Shown one piece after another: positions 21,830 through 31,745 of a stretch of 64,000 nt of DNA. Under the pieces are notes generated by a model. The model did not search any database. It was not told where the DNA came from and saw only the letters and a list, made by a program, of their open reading frames with translations. The translations under genes and the position numbers were made by a program. Source of the stretch: Gloeophyllum trabeum ATCC 11539 (lineage: Eukaryota; Basidiomycota; Agaricomycetes; Gloeophyllales; Gloeophyllaceae); contig NW_006920410.1 in NCBI RefSeq assembly GCF_000344685.1, positions 1,048,380-1,112,379 of the forward strand, written 5' to 3'. Position 1 is the first letter of the stretch, and each line of letters starts with the position of its first letter.

Positions 21830-23850
21830 TTGAAGAGAGCCGGCGGCCAGAAACCTGTGAGATGAGCGTGTTACGTAAGGAAATTGGTGCTTCTCTCGTG
21901 CCACCAAGTTGGCGCCCCGTACTACTTTGAAAGAAACTGGCATGCAAGGCCTTACTTTGAAGACTTCGAGGATTCACCAGATCAGCTGTCCTCTAGAATG
22001 AGTCTTTTAACCGTTTTCAGCCTTCCTCCCGCCAAAAGGGGCCCCATGATATGGTGCGGGTGTAGCAGTGAACCCCCCGGAGGGCGGGGGTCCAGCGTCG
22101 ACCAAGGTTTAATTGTAAAGTTGCGCAGGACAACATCAAGGACGCTGTTCAAGTGCTACCCGTCCTTACCGCGGTAAGGTCTTATGTCTCGCCTAAACCC
22201 TTGTATGTCAATCAGCTTCTTCGGTCTGCATGACCTGTCAGGAGCTCAGTCTGCCTGCGTGATCTGCGCAGGCATTCCAATGCTGTGGCGCGCACGCCCG
22301 AGGCTTGTCTATGGGTGTTCTATGCTACCACAGGGGCCGGTGCAATGAAGATCCACGCTGCCTTCGTCAAATTTCCAGAGGACGAAGCCCAGCTATTAAT
22401 ATTCTAGAATGTACGCCTTAGTGAAGCCGGTGGGGTGGGTTTCCAAATGCCGACGAGCTCTTCACCTCTCAGTGAGTATTCTGAACGCTTGACCTCTTTT
22501 GACACACGAAACTGTGTATTCGTCCAGGACCGGATCTAACTGGCAAGGCTTTCCGCACTCCAGGCAAGCCTCGTCGTTTCGAAAGCCAGGTTTCTATTCA
22601 CGCTTTTACATAAAGTAGGCAGGACTTGGAGCGGCAGTGAAAGTGTGAGTCTCCGCAGCATCTCTTCCGGCCCCGTGTATTCTGCGGCCTGCGTGTCTGA
22701 CTGTACCACGGTAGATCCGGTACCCTGTATGGGAATTGTGCTTGACATGGTATATGATCTTCACGGTTCTATCCCCGTGTACAGCGAGACATACGACCGG
22801 TGTTTTAACCACTCGGACCCTGGATAGTGGCGATCGTGGAAGGATCGAGCAATCTGTTTGACCAGCATAGTCACCTGATGAGCCTGGGACCCTCAACAGA
22901 GCGTGTACACGGACTAGGTCTACCAGCATGCTGGGCCCGAAGGCGTGCAGCTATCCAGCGATCTTTACCTAACTGATCTACATCGCAGTAGCCAGAGCAC
23001 AAAGGTTTGTTTCCGTTGTATCCTTCGGATTACTGAAAATCCTTCGGCCCGCGCTGATCAGAGCCCTCGACAGTTCTTCACGAACTCATGGACGTCTTCG
23101 CGTCTTCTGCCGCCCATGTCACCGCCGGTAATATCCAACATTAACAAGACTGTCGGTCCCTTCATTCACTCGGCCTCTCCACTTCTTCTCTTACGTGTCT
23201 GTGTTCGGGGCTTAATAACGCATCCAGCGTGGCGCGCGGTACTCTGCGTGTCTTCCTGATGCTACTATGGAGCCAAATTGTCACTTTCGGAGACTCGATC
23301 CTGCCGCTCGCTACCGCACTCTCGATGCGACGCAAAATCTCGTATAGTCGAGAAACCATCGGTCGAACAAGATCGTCTGCCCGGCTCGCACGTTACTATT
23401 GTTTATTCGTCTACGCGGGATCGACTTGGACCGGAGATGTCCTCTGGCGTCGGGCACGGATCTTCCCCGCCAAAGTCCGGGCGTCGCTAGTCCTCATCTG
23501 CATGGCTCAGTACAACGCTGAGCAGATACGAGATACGCGATAGCCTACCGCTGCCGCTGCACAGCACGCCCTCGCTGAACTGCTCGCTGTGAATAAGGGA
23601 GTCTTCTATTGCCGTCCTCGGTCATTTAGGCTCAATCGGTCACGCGACACGACACGACGCCCGATGCTATAGTAAGTCTCCGGGGTGGGAGCCTGCACCT
23701 TCTCTGATCATGTGCTGTATACATGGGAGCAAGTGTACAGGTCTTCAGTTACTCAAGTCAAATGCGCCTCCAACTCGACAGACCATCCGAAGGCTGCGGA
23801 GTGATCGCGGCGAATCTGCTGTCCCACACCTCCCCAGGCCGCCGCTCCCT
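21830..23850. other. Two-kilobase stretch without a firm gene
   Basis: No recognisable family lies here. Several overlapping open frames on both strands between 22440 and 23600 look partly protein-like, including a + frame MPTSSSPLRPDLTG... (from 22448, with one intron) and a minus-strand spliced model at 23162-23503. No model is convincing, and the stretch may hold fast-evolving small genes, a non-coding transcript or regulatory DNA of the ATP23 gene. Confidence 0.4.
23162..23503 (-). CDS. Possible small basic protein, spliced
   Basis: A tentative three-exon model: ATG 23501-23503 (MQMRTSDARTLAGKIRARRQ...), a 54-base intron, TILFDRWFLDYTRFCVASRV, a roughly 50-base intron, RSIRKTRRVPRATLDALLS and stop at 23162-23164. 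The donor and acceptor sites are regular and the phases agree. The product of about 80 residues is very basic. All three frames of the opposite strand are also open here, which weakens the case. No family is recognised. Confidence 0.28.
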
Positions 23851-25075
23851 TCACAACTTCGCTGGATTGCTCCAACTGGGTTTGCGTTTCTGTGGACCAG
23901 GTGTTCAGTGAGATCGAGCGCCACACTTTGACGAACTTCTATTACCTCTGAGAACGCCTTGAGCCCCTCCTATAGGCAAATGAAGCGTCAAGTTTATTTG
24001 GTGGAGTGTTGATCGCGCACCTTGATATTCGCGCTATTGTACAGCCGCCTGGCTTCGGGGCTCCATGCCAATGCCAAGGTGGCCTGCTCAAAGTTTCCAT
24101 GCTGCCCAGCCAGAATCAGGCCGCGTTTGGTACACTGAACGGCATCAGGTGAATTGGCTACTATCTGTTTCGCCCACTCGACAGCCGTAGGCAAAACCTT
24201 GGAGGCAGGTACGATCTGGTTCACGCTTGTACGACATTTATGACTTGTCCTTCACGCGGTAAGAGCAGGAGCGGTACGCACAAACGGAACCGAGTTTGAG
24301 CTTCGGCTGCAGAGATGGGGCGACCCAACAATAGGAGTTCTGAGGCCAGCTAAACATAGGTGCGTGAAGGTTTGTTTCGACTGCCTGAACGTTTTGAACT
24401 ACCTGATGGCCTGCTATCTTTGCAATGCGAGGTATAACTGTACTGTATTAGTAAAGATCCGCAGAGGCAACAGGTATACATACCACCCTGCGCAGCGAGC
24501 ACCCCACGCTTGACTTCTGGAAGGGCGAATTGCGCCTCTTCACTGGCAATAACGATATCGCAATTGAGCAGCATCTCGAGGCCTCCGCCGTAGGTACCGC
24601 CATTGACTGCAGCAATTATGGGCTTCGAGGTCTTGGAGCGGCGTGAAATGGACCCAAAGCCATGGACGCTGCCAGCGAGCATCTCCTGCTCGTTGGCTTG
24701 TCCACTTGATTGCTTTTCGTTCCAGCTTCCCATGCCATGTCAGTGCCACTGAGATGGTCCCTCGGGGCCAAGACACACGGAAACTTACGCCTTGAGATCA
24801 GCGCCTGCGCAGAACGCACGTCCTTCACCTGTAATGATCACCGCCCTGGACATTTGGGCGGTATCTACATTTATTCACGCGATGTAGAGCATGCGTACGA
24901 ACCAGAGGCTCTCTTCGTTGTCAAACCAATTCAGGATATTATTGATGTCCGCCTCCATCTGGGGGGTCATGGCATTGAGGGCCTTTGGCCTGTTGAGCGT
25001 GAGCTGGAGCACATGCTCAGCAGGGAAGGAGACTTTGAGTTCAGCAGAATGCGGGGGGTGATCGAGGGAAGACAT
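23851..25075 (-). CDS. Enoyl-CoA hydratase/isomerase, peroxisomal (AKL end)
   Basis: This crotonase-fold enzyme hydrates or isomerises 2-enoyl-CoA thioesters, probably in beta-oxidation. The start is taken at ATG 25073-25075 (MSSLDHPPHSAELKVSFPAE), because HVLQLTLNRPKALNAMTPQM follows in family register. An upstream in-frame extension to about 25330 has no family likeness. Spliced exons give AVIITGEGRAFCAGADLKAW (first oxyanion strand), IIAAVNGGTYGGGLEMLLNCD and FALPEVKRGVLAAQGG, with both crotonase Glu positions occupied. The exon AVEWAKQIVANSPDAVQ...NIK then joins through two short introns to EGLKAFSE and KRKPSWSNPAKL with the stop at 23851-23853. The C-terminal AKL is a canonical PTS1 peroxisome signal. 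Confidence 0.9.
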
Positions 25076-25775
25076 AACGTGCAAACCGTTCAACCAAGCA
25101 ACATTACGCCAGCAAACCGCCAAGATCGAAGCGCAAGTGCTTGTGCCTGGTGCCAGACCGCGAAGTGCGGGGAAAATGTCCGACGGACGGCCGCGGGATG
25201 CCGGCATCCGGAGGTGTGTCCGGGTGAAGTGGGACGCCCTGATGTCAGAGATAAGATCATCCATCTCCGCATTCGACGCCCGCTCCGGAGCAGCGGCAGA
25301 CCCGTCGTACAGCAACGTTGGCATAGTTCCCAAATGACTCGATTGTCGCGATCATGATTTGATATCGGTCCGAATGCGCAGAAAAAAAACATATCGATGG
25401 ATGATATTGGCACATGATACACGGGCATTAGGCTAAGCACGGAGAACCTGGTCGTACATTCATGTCCGAGACGCGATCCCCTCCCAAATATTAGCAAGTC
25501 CCCCCAATATTACTGCGTCTGCTATACTCTGCGTGATGGTATATGGTGGTACAAGATGCATTGAGTCGGAGCCGATAGAATTATGCAAATAGCAGTGGGT
25601 GACAACTGGGGGGCTTGTCAGATGAGCGCGGGCCGGACAGGGCGCCACCGACTTACTGAGACGGATTGCAACGAAAAAACAAATACAACAATGTGCAAAG
25701 ATGAACAAGGCGAAAGAGACTGAACCAAAGGGTCAGCCTCAGCGAAAGCCAGAGCAGGTTCAAGACATACCTTGG

Positions 25776-25994
25776 TTAACGGCGCTTGAATGGGCAGTTG
25801 GGGGAGTGACCTCCGCGCCACCCGCAGTGGCAGCACTGGGGGGAGCTGTAGTTCACGCACTCCTGCTCACTTGCGGTATGCGAGGAGACGGGGGCGGCTG
25901 ATGCGCAGGGATGCGAAGTGTGGTGGCATGTGGATGATAGCGCGCCGGAGCAGGGGATGGCGAGCGCTGAGCAGCAGTGCGAGTGCGAGACCAT
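25776..25994 (-). CDS. Possible small Cys/His-rich protein
   Basis: A 72-residue open frame with ATG at 25992-25994 and stop at 25776-25778. The N-terminal part is rich in Ser, His and Cys. The end NYSSPQCCHCGWRGGHSP and NCPFK has a CxxC...C spacing like a compact zinc ribbon. No intron is needed. The start lies in an (ATG/CAT) triplet microsatellite, so the real start could differ. The family is not recognised, and a gene on the opposite strand is possible. Confidence 0.38.
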   Translation of the reverse strand: MVSHSHCCSALAIPCSGALSSTCHHTSHPCASAAPVSSHTASEQECVNYSSPQCCHCGWRGGHSPNCPFKRR

Positions 25995-27052
25995 GATGAT
26001 GATGATGACAACGAGGAGAGTGGTGGAGAGCGGTGAATGCGAAGAGTGGAGGAGAGGAGAGTAGCTTAAGTAGTGGGGTAAATGTCTGACCGAGTTGCTG
26101 ATGGTTTGCAGTTCACTCCAACGGTCTTTTATCTGTTTCAGAAATTGCCGCCACACCGGGCACGGCCCCATGACTGCTTTGGTACGAAGCACGAATACCA
26201 GATTTCCGATACGTATGTGGCGCCGAAAGAGTGCTTCCCATACTTCCGTCGCCCGTTGATATGACAAAGGCAAGCAACGCTGAAACGGATCATCTTTGCT
26301 ATCAGGCCGGGCAGAGTTGTGGACGAATTATCCTCCTTTATCTCCCCCAAAACAAGAAATAGCACGGAAGGAACGTGCCTCGTGCACAGCACGGAAACGA
26401 AAGGAAGGTGCAAGCGAGCCACAACAAAGACGCCCAACTGCGCGCGTCACAAGCGTCAGATCCAAGAAAAGCACTGATTCCGCACGAAACCGACCAAACT
26501 GCAAGGAGTTTGGGTGCCTTGCCATCCCGATGTGTATCACCGTCCTTCGGCCTCGCGCCGACGTTCCGAGCCAAACTTATCGCGTCCCTTTGCCATAATC
26601 GCCTCATCAGTCCCAGAAACACGCGAACCACACGAGCTTCCAAGCCGGATCTGCCATCTCCCAGCGCCGCCGCCCTGGTGTCCTCCAATACATCCAGCGC
26701 GAAATGTATTGCAACCTCGACCCCCCACGTCCGCGAATATGTCCATCTCGGAATCCTAACTCTCCTAATTTCACCTCCAACGCATGCCATCAACGTCCTG
26801 GGGCAGCGGAGGCTCAGCGAGACACAGATCCTAGGGACCCTGGCTCGATCGTGAACGACATGGGCGTCTGACCGCACTCAATTACCTCTGCTCGATCCCT
26901 GCGCTCGAACTTTCTTAACGCCGGAGGTGATGAAAGGTCCCTTCACGCCACCAGAGTCAGCCCGGGCAGCTAGAACCCCACAACCTTAGGCCTGCTAGTG
27001 ATAAATTGGTGTCGTGAGACGTCAATCTCAAGAACATGTCAGGCGACATAAT
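25995..27052. other. Spacer without supported gene
   Basis: Open frames of 160-180 codons exist on both strands around 26340-26880, but they overlap each other, lack introns or recognisable motifs, and look like chance frames in GC-balanced DNA. Confidence 0.4.
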
Positions 27053-27396
27053 TCAGCGACGCGCGAAGCAGGAGAGAAAGGGCACGTCGCGAGAAAAGTC
27101 AGGAACGTGTATCGCCGAGACTGTGGGCGGGGATCGTCATTTGGAAGGGTACTCACAAAGGCCCCGATGTAGGGCCACTCCTGCCTTATCCATATAGACC
27201 ACCAAAGACTGGACAAATTGCGCACACAGCACTTCTTCAGATGCAGGACCAGGACATAGCGCGATCACTCCTGTACAGTTCTAAGCCGTAATTAGCGTAG
27301 ATAGGAAGGACTGCGCAATATTATCTACTTACAGCGATAGTCCAGTGATCCCTTCCGTCTTACTCGGAAATTCTTCGCCTCGCGCTCGTTCGACAT
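27053..27396 (-). CDS. Possible small spliced protein of unknown function
   Basis: The model has ATG 27394-27396 (MSNEREAKNFR), an intron with a GTAAGA donor and a TTAG acceptor, then NCTGVIALCPGPASEEVL, CAQFVQSLVVYMDKAGVALH and RGL. A second intron (GTGAGT...CACAG) leads to FSAIHVPDFSRDVPF and stop at 27053-27055, about 74 residues. The first acceptor is phase-consistent and the middle exon is strongly protein-like. There is no known family, and neither a signal peptide nor a membrane helix. It lies 185 bases from the stop of the TPX2-like gene, in tandem. Confidence 0.38.
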
Positions 27397-27580
27397 GCGT
27401 TGTAGGTGCTTGTGTTATCGCTCACCGGTGACATCTTCAACATGGCTTCTAAGCCGCTCACTAGCACTAGCTCGCAGAAAGGAGACCAACGCTGACACGA
27501 AAGGGTAGTGAACATACTAGTACAGTGACATCAGAGCAGCACGACATCTGTCCGCTCAGGCGACCTTCCCCAACTTGCTT

Positions 27581-29448
27581 CTAGCTCCCGACACTGCCTC
27601 CTTTCTTCTTCGGCGCGTCCGCATACCAATGCGGGATCGCGTTCGCTTTCGGCACAGCTCGTTTCCTCAGTTCTCGGATTTCTTTCTCCTCCTCTAACTC
27701 CTTTTGCCTCCTTCTTTCTTCCATCTGTCTTTCAATTTCTTGCTCTCTGGCCCTCCTCGCTTCCTCGAATTTCTCTCTTTCTTTCGCTCGAATTTCGGTG
27801 CTGAGCTGGAGGGGCTGGGAAACTACGGGCGCGATATGCTCCTTACGAGCCGCCACAGACGCTTCGTGGGCGGCATGGAGAGCTTTGAAATCTGGAACGG
27901 GGTGAAAGAAGCGGCTTGCAGAGCGCTTCATCGTACTTCGTGACCCTTCCTCATGTTGGGCCTTTCGGGATTCTAGACGTAGCTCGGATTTGAAGTTAAA
28001 CTCGATCGGCTGGATGGCCTTCGGTGGAGGTAGTTGGTTGTTCTGAGTAATCCCGTAAACCCTAAGTCAGCCAGCTAACAGCACTTGCATCGCCACGGGA
28101 CGTACCGGTCTATCACTGATCGAGCGTTGACCAATAGCCAAGACGTGACTATCTTTCTCTTTGTGCGCTTGGGTATCCAAGGTACGCCCGACACGTTCAC
28201 GGGTTTGATCGTGGTCGAAATGCTCTCTCGGCGGGGCCGGAGTAAGCGCGTTCTCTTTGCTATTCTTGAACTTGCTACGAGTAGACGCAGGCTTTCGGAC
28301 CTTGTCCCTACTCGACTTCAGAGAGGCCGCGTTGGACTTTGGCTTCCCTGGATGCAGTCTCTTCTCCCTCTTGCGAGGCTCGGAAGAATCCAAAATTGAT
28401 TGGGGAGAAGGGGGACGCTTATTCGAGGTGCGCATCGGGGAGATCGGTTCCTGAGGTTGTCCAACTTCCTTCTTTCTCGGAGACAGCTGTGACAAAGTGA
28501 GAGGATCATCACGTGTAGCGGGAGGCGCGTCGGTGTCTGCCACTTGTATGGCCTGTCTATCATCGCCATAGCCTCCACCCATTGTCCTGGAACGTCAGCA
28601 TTCAGCACCGGCTGCGTGTCATGAACTCGAGGATCACATACATTGACTGCATAATCCCCTGACTAAACATGAGGAGTCGCCCTGCGGCTCCCCCGACGGC
28701 AGCATCCATGGTGACATCTCCGAAAGACGCATCCAAGAAGTCCGACTTCATCGTGGCTTTCTTCACCTGCGACGGCGTAGTACCATGGCCGTCTTCTGGT
28801 CTGACGGCAGTAATAGTAGGCGGCACATCCGATATCGCAGAAGACGGGGCATCGGCGATCTGCAAATATTATGACACGGGCCCTGCCACAAGAAGACATC
28901 GACTCACTATTTCGCCTCTCTTGTAGACTGCCTGCTTACTGCTTTCAGCATCGCCGCTGCCTCCAGGGTGCTTACGAGTCAACGCCGGTTTATTTCCGGG
29001 ACGCCTCCTGGCGGGACGATCTATAATCGGAGCCGCCTTGTCGTCGGCACCAACTGAGTCCTGGTCCTGCGCCGACGGGCGAAGAGCAGAGGTCGAGGCT
29101 TCCCGACTCTCAGTCGGCTTCGACTTGGTCTTTGATGGGCGAGACACGGCGTGTATAGTGGGCTGCTCCAATACCGCGCGGGGCGAGGGCGGGAGTATTT
29201 GCTTCGACTCGGGGCGAGGGGTCAGATCGCTGAGACGAAGAGCGTCGTGAGTCTTCTTTGGCATAATGGGTGTGCCGAGGCTATCCGCGTCTGCCAGAAA
29301 ATCGCCGCTGGGATCAGCCAAGAGAAGCTCATCTGTGCCGTTGGATACGGGGATTTGGAATGAAGTATCGGAAAGGTCTGGAAGGTGGCGGAGGCTGAGA
29401 TCAGGAAGGTGCGGCATGCTGAGCTCGGTAATTGAACGTGGAGGCATG
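27581..29448 (-). CDS. TPX2 C-terminal-domain microtubule protein
   Basis: Start ATG 29446-29448 (MPPRSITELSMPHLPDLSLR); the in-frame TTG two codons earlier is not a credible start. The first 400 residues are disordered, Ser/Pro/Lys-rich and carry short linear repeats (LPDLS). The last exon holds the TPX2-type helical segment: QPLQLSTEIRAKEREKFEEA, RAREQEIERQMEERRRQKE, EKEIRELRKRAVPKANAIPH, then KKKGGSVGS and stop at 27581-27583. The KAN-(P/A)-IP end is the TPX2 family mark. Such proteins bind microtubules and, in animals and plants, target Aurora kinase and promote spindle nucleation. Whether this one does so in a fungus is inference. It is divergent from the next gene with 170 bases between starts. 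Confidence 0.78.
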
Positions 29449-29618
29449 CTCAATGAGTTGGACCGTAGCGGTCAGTACTCTGGTTGAAGCCGGTTGCAGC
29501 CTCGGGATTGACTAACTTGATGCGAACGAGAGCTGAAGACTGAGTGGCAACAGCTGCTTCAGTACCGAGTTGTTCACAGCGGTATGGTCGACGAGTGTGA
29601 AGTATCGCAAAAAGTGCA

Positions 29619-30140
29619 ATGGAGGCAGGGGACGACAAGCAACCGCTCCTCCGTGGGAGCTTCCGCGACGCGTCTCAAGCACGTGACGAGCCAGCCTTTG
29701 TGTCCCGGAGGGACCGGTCGGACGAATTGGGCTGGCGCCGGCGCCCTTCCCACGTCTCGCTCAGGTCTCAAAGGTTGCAGGCGAAAATCACTCGCGACCA
29801 CTTGGAAATGCTCGTTCTCGAGCCTACTGCGTCGCGGGAAGCTGGTCCACTCTCATGCGACTACATAGTCAGGCGACTGTGTCACTCAGGGCTCTGACCG
29901 TCGGGGACGCATCTGTGTTACGAGGCCATGATGCAAGACCAAGAAGACATCGGCTTACCCCCGAGGTCTCTCATTCCTACCCGGTCAGAAGAGCATGCCA
30001 TGGCGTTCGGGGAGCGTCATATTTTACCCCAAGTGTCTGGTATGAGCTCCTGGGACCACCTTGCCTCTTTCCAGCTCGCATTTCTGGCAACCCCCTTTAC
30101 TAAGATCGAAAGGGTACACAAGGCACGCCGATATTCTTGA
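29619..30140 (+). CDS. Hypothetical protein, two exons
   Basis: ATG at 29619-29621 opens MEAGDDKQPLLRGSFRDASQ and a charged, Arg-rich stretch up to about ...LSCDYI. A 59-base intron (GTCAGG...ACGAG) then leads to AMMQDQEDIGLPPRSL, FGERHILPQVSGMSSWDHLA and SFQLAFLATPFTKIER, with stop at 30138-30140. The product is about 155 residues, with no membrane helix and no family recognised. Its position, divergent from the TPX2-like gene and 25 bases from the convergent stop of the next gene, is typical of a real gene here, but the intron border is not strong. Confidence 0.45.
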
Positions 30141-30165
30141 CGCATCTCGGGGGCGTCAAAGAATC

Positions 30166-30505
30166 TCAGTGAACCCAACGCCAGAGTTCTTCCACCACTT
30201 GCGCCTCCGGATGTTGAGGATGCCACTCCGCTGCTTCGATGTTCCCGTCTTTAGCAACAAGCACCGGTCCCTCTTTGGCCCTGCTGCGAGCGCGTGCTTA
30301 TCTGATTATGCCTTGGCTTCATCCTATTCGCTGAGGCCAACTGGTCACCCTGTGACGCACTAGACGGGCGATCCAGTGATTGCAAACACGGAAGTGGCGT
30401 AGAATTCCTCTTCGCACTATGGCCCTTAGCCCTCTTTTGACAGTATTACACCCCGGCATCTTTCCGGTAACAACTTCTTTAGACCACCTGATATGGTTTT
30501 TGCAT
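30166..30505 (-). CDS. Small conserved-looking protein, three exons
   Basis: ATG 30503-30505 reads MQKPYQ. A 71-base intron (GTGGTC...CCATAG) joins CEEEFYATSVFAITGSPVY, and a second intron (GTGCGT...CGCAG) joins RAKEGPVLVAKDGNIEAAEW HPQHPEAQVVEELWRWVH with TGA at 30166-30168. The product is about 65 residues. The two downstream exons are strongly protein-like and the phases match, so I trust the C-terminal part more than the start; further upstream exons are possible up to about 30640. The function is unknown. Confidence 0.5.
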
Positions 30506-30763
30506 GCAGATACACGAAAAGGCAACTCCAGAGTAGATTCTGCTGGTGCGTGTCTTGGGTAGAAGGTGGTCGTGAAGACTCGGGGCACGAACTGTAATCG
30601 TGGCTTCTTTTCTGGAACTGCACAGTATAGGCTCAATAGACACTATCTGCGGAATTGGGGTTCCCAATACAGTCTACGTAGGACATACAAATACAAATGA
30701 TGAATGCCATTATCAGCATCTTCGAGAGACAAAAGCCGCCGCGATGCCGCTAAGGCTGAGAGT

Positions 30764-31526
30764 TCAGTCAACCTTGACTGTGCCGTCGACTAGATACAGC
30801 ACGCCGTTGATAGCCTGCGAATAGACATGGACGAACTCAGGCACGATGGTCCAGGAAACGGGCATACACGCACCTGTTTCTCGTCCAAAATCCTTATATT
30901 TCCGTCCAGGACTATGCGCGCCCAATCGGGCAGTTCGGTATGCCCTTCGATCTTCTCAAGCTTAACAGACTTGCCAGGCAAGAGGGTGTCATATGAGCCA
31001 GATTCGAGGACGATGGGTGATTCCTGCAGGGGGAATGGTTTAGTTTCCTTCACACTCTACGCATGCTGCCCCGGCTGTACGTACCGGGATGATATGCGCA
31101 GAGACCCAACGGAGAACGTTCTCCTTCGAGAGTGCGTCATACTCCTGTTCAGTTATCACCGTGCCCTCCTCGGGAGGAGCTGGTCCTTGATGTCTTCAGA
31201 GCAACGTTAACCCACGGAATTGTAAAGTGTACCAGAAGGACTTACGGCTTCCGAGCTAAAGCCATGATGGCTTTGTTGGTAGGCACAAGCACCGTAGTCC
31301 GAGCCCTTTCGTCGTTGAACAACTCGCTGAGCTTGGTCTCTCGTGCATAGGAGTAGAATATCGATGCGGAAGTTTCGATGGTCAACAAGTCTGCAAGCCT
31401 CGGCTGAGACTGTACAACAGGGACGGGGTTGTTCATGTCTTCGACGTTGGAAAGCACAGTCTGTCCATCAAGCGAGGCAGCTGCAAGCAGTGGCAAGGCA
31501 AACAAAGATAGTATTGGGCCGCGCAT
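30764..31526 (-). CDS. Secreted fasciclin (FAS1) domain protein
   Basis: ATG 31524-31526 begins a signal peptide (MRGPILSLFALPLLAAASLD). The mature part has the FAS1 pattern: LADLLTIETSASIFYSYARE, LSELFNDERARTTVLVPTNK (the conserved VLVPTN strand), NVLRWVSAHIIP, SYDTLLPGKSVKLEKI and, after a last intron, AINGVLYLVDGTVKVD with stop at 30764-30766. One FAS1 domain fills the protein and no GPI signal or membrane helix follows. FAS1 domains mediate adhesion or matrix contacts. It is divergent from SYO1 with about 220 bases between starts. Confidence 0.88.
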
Positions 31527-31745
31527 GGTGTATGTTCGATGATGCTGCACAAACGAGAGACTGGAGCTGCGCTAGCGGCGCAATGGTGGCTGTGCATTGC
31601 CGACGCTGTACGTCCTGTTTTAGGCATATGTCATAAATTTCCAGGCTCTCGAATCTCGATCACTTCACTCTCACTCAGGCTTGTGTCTGGCTGAGAAGAC
31701 ATAAGTACCGCTTCAACTTGTGCATTTCGCCCACTTCAGAACATC

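Noticed and set aside
22740..22830. tRNA-like box A (GGTCCGAGTGGTTAA) on the minus strand
   Set aside because: The D-arm-like sequence is not followed by a pairing anticodon stem or a GTTCGANNCC T-loop, so no cloverleaf can be drawn.
25076..25333. N-terminal extension of the enoyl-CoA hydratase (MGTMPTLLYDGS...)
   Set aside because: It is in frame, but the crotonase family starts near MSSLDHPP and the extension has no targeting or domain character. It is more likely leader sequence.
26338..26877. Open frames of 160-180 codons on both strands
   Set aside because: They overlap each other on opposite strands, have no known motif and no intron structure, and the composition is not protein-like.
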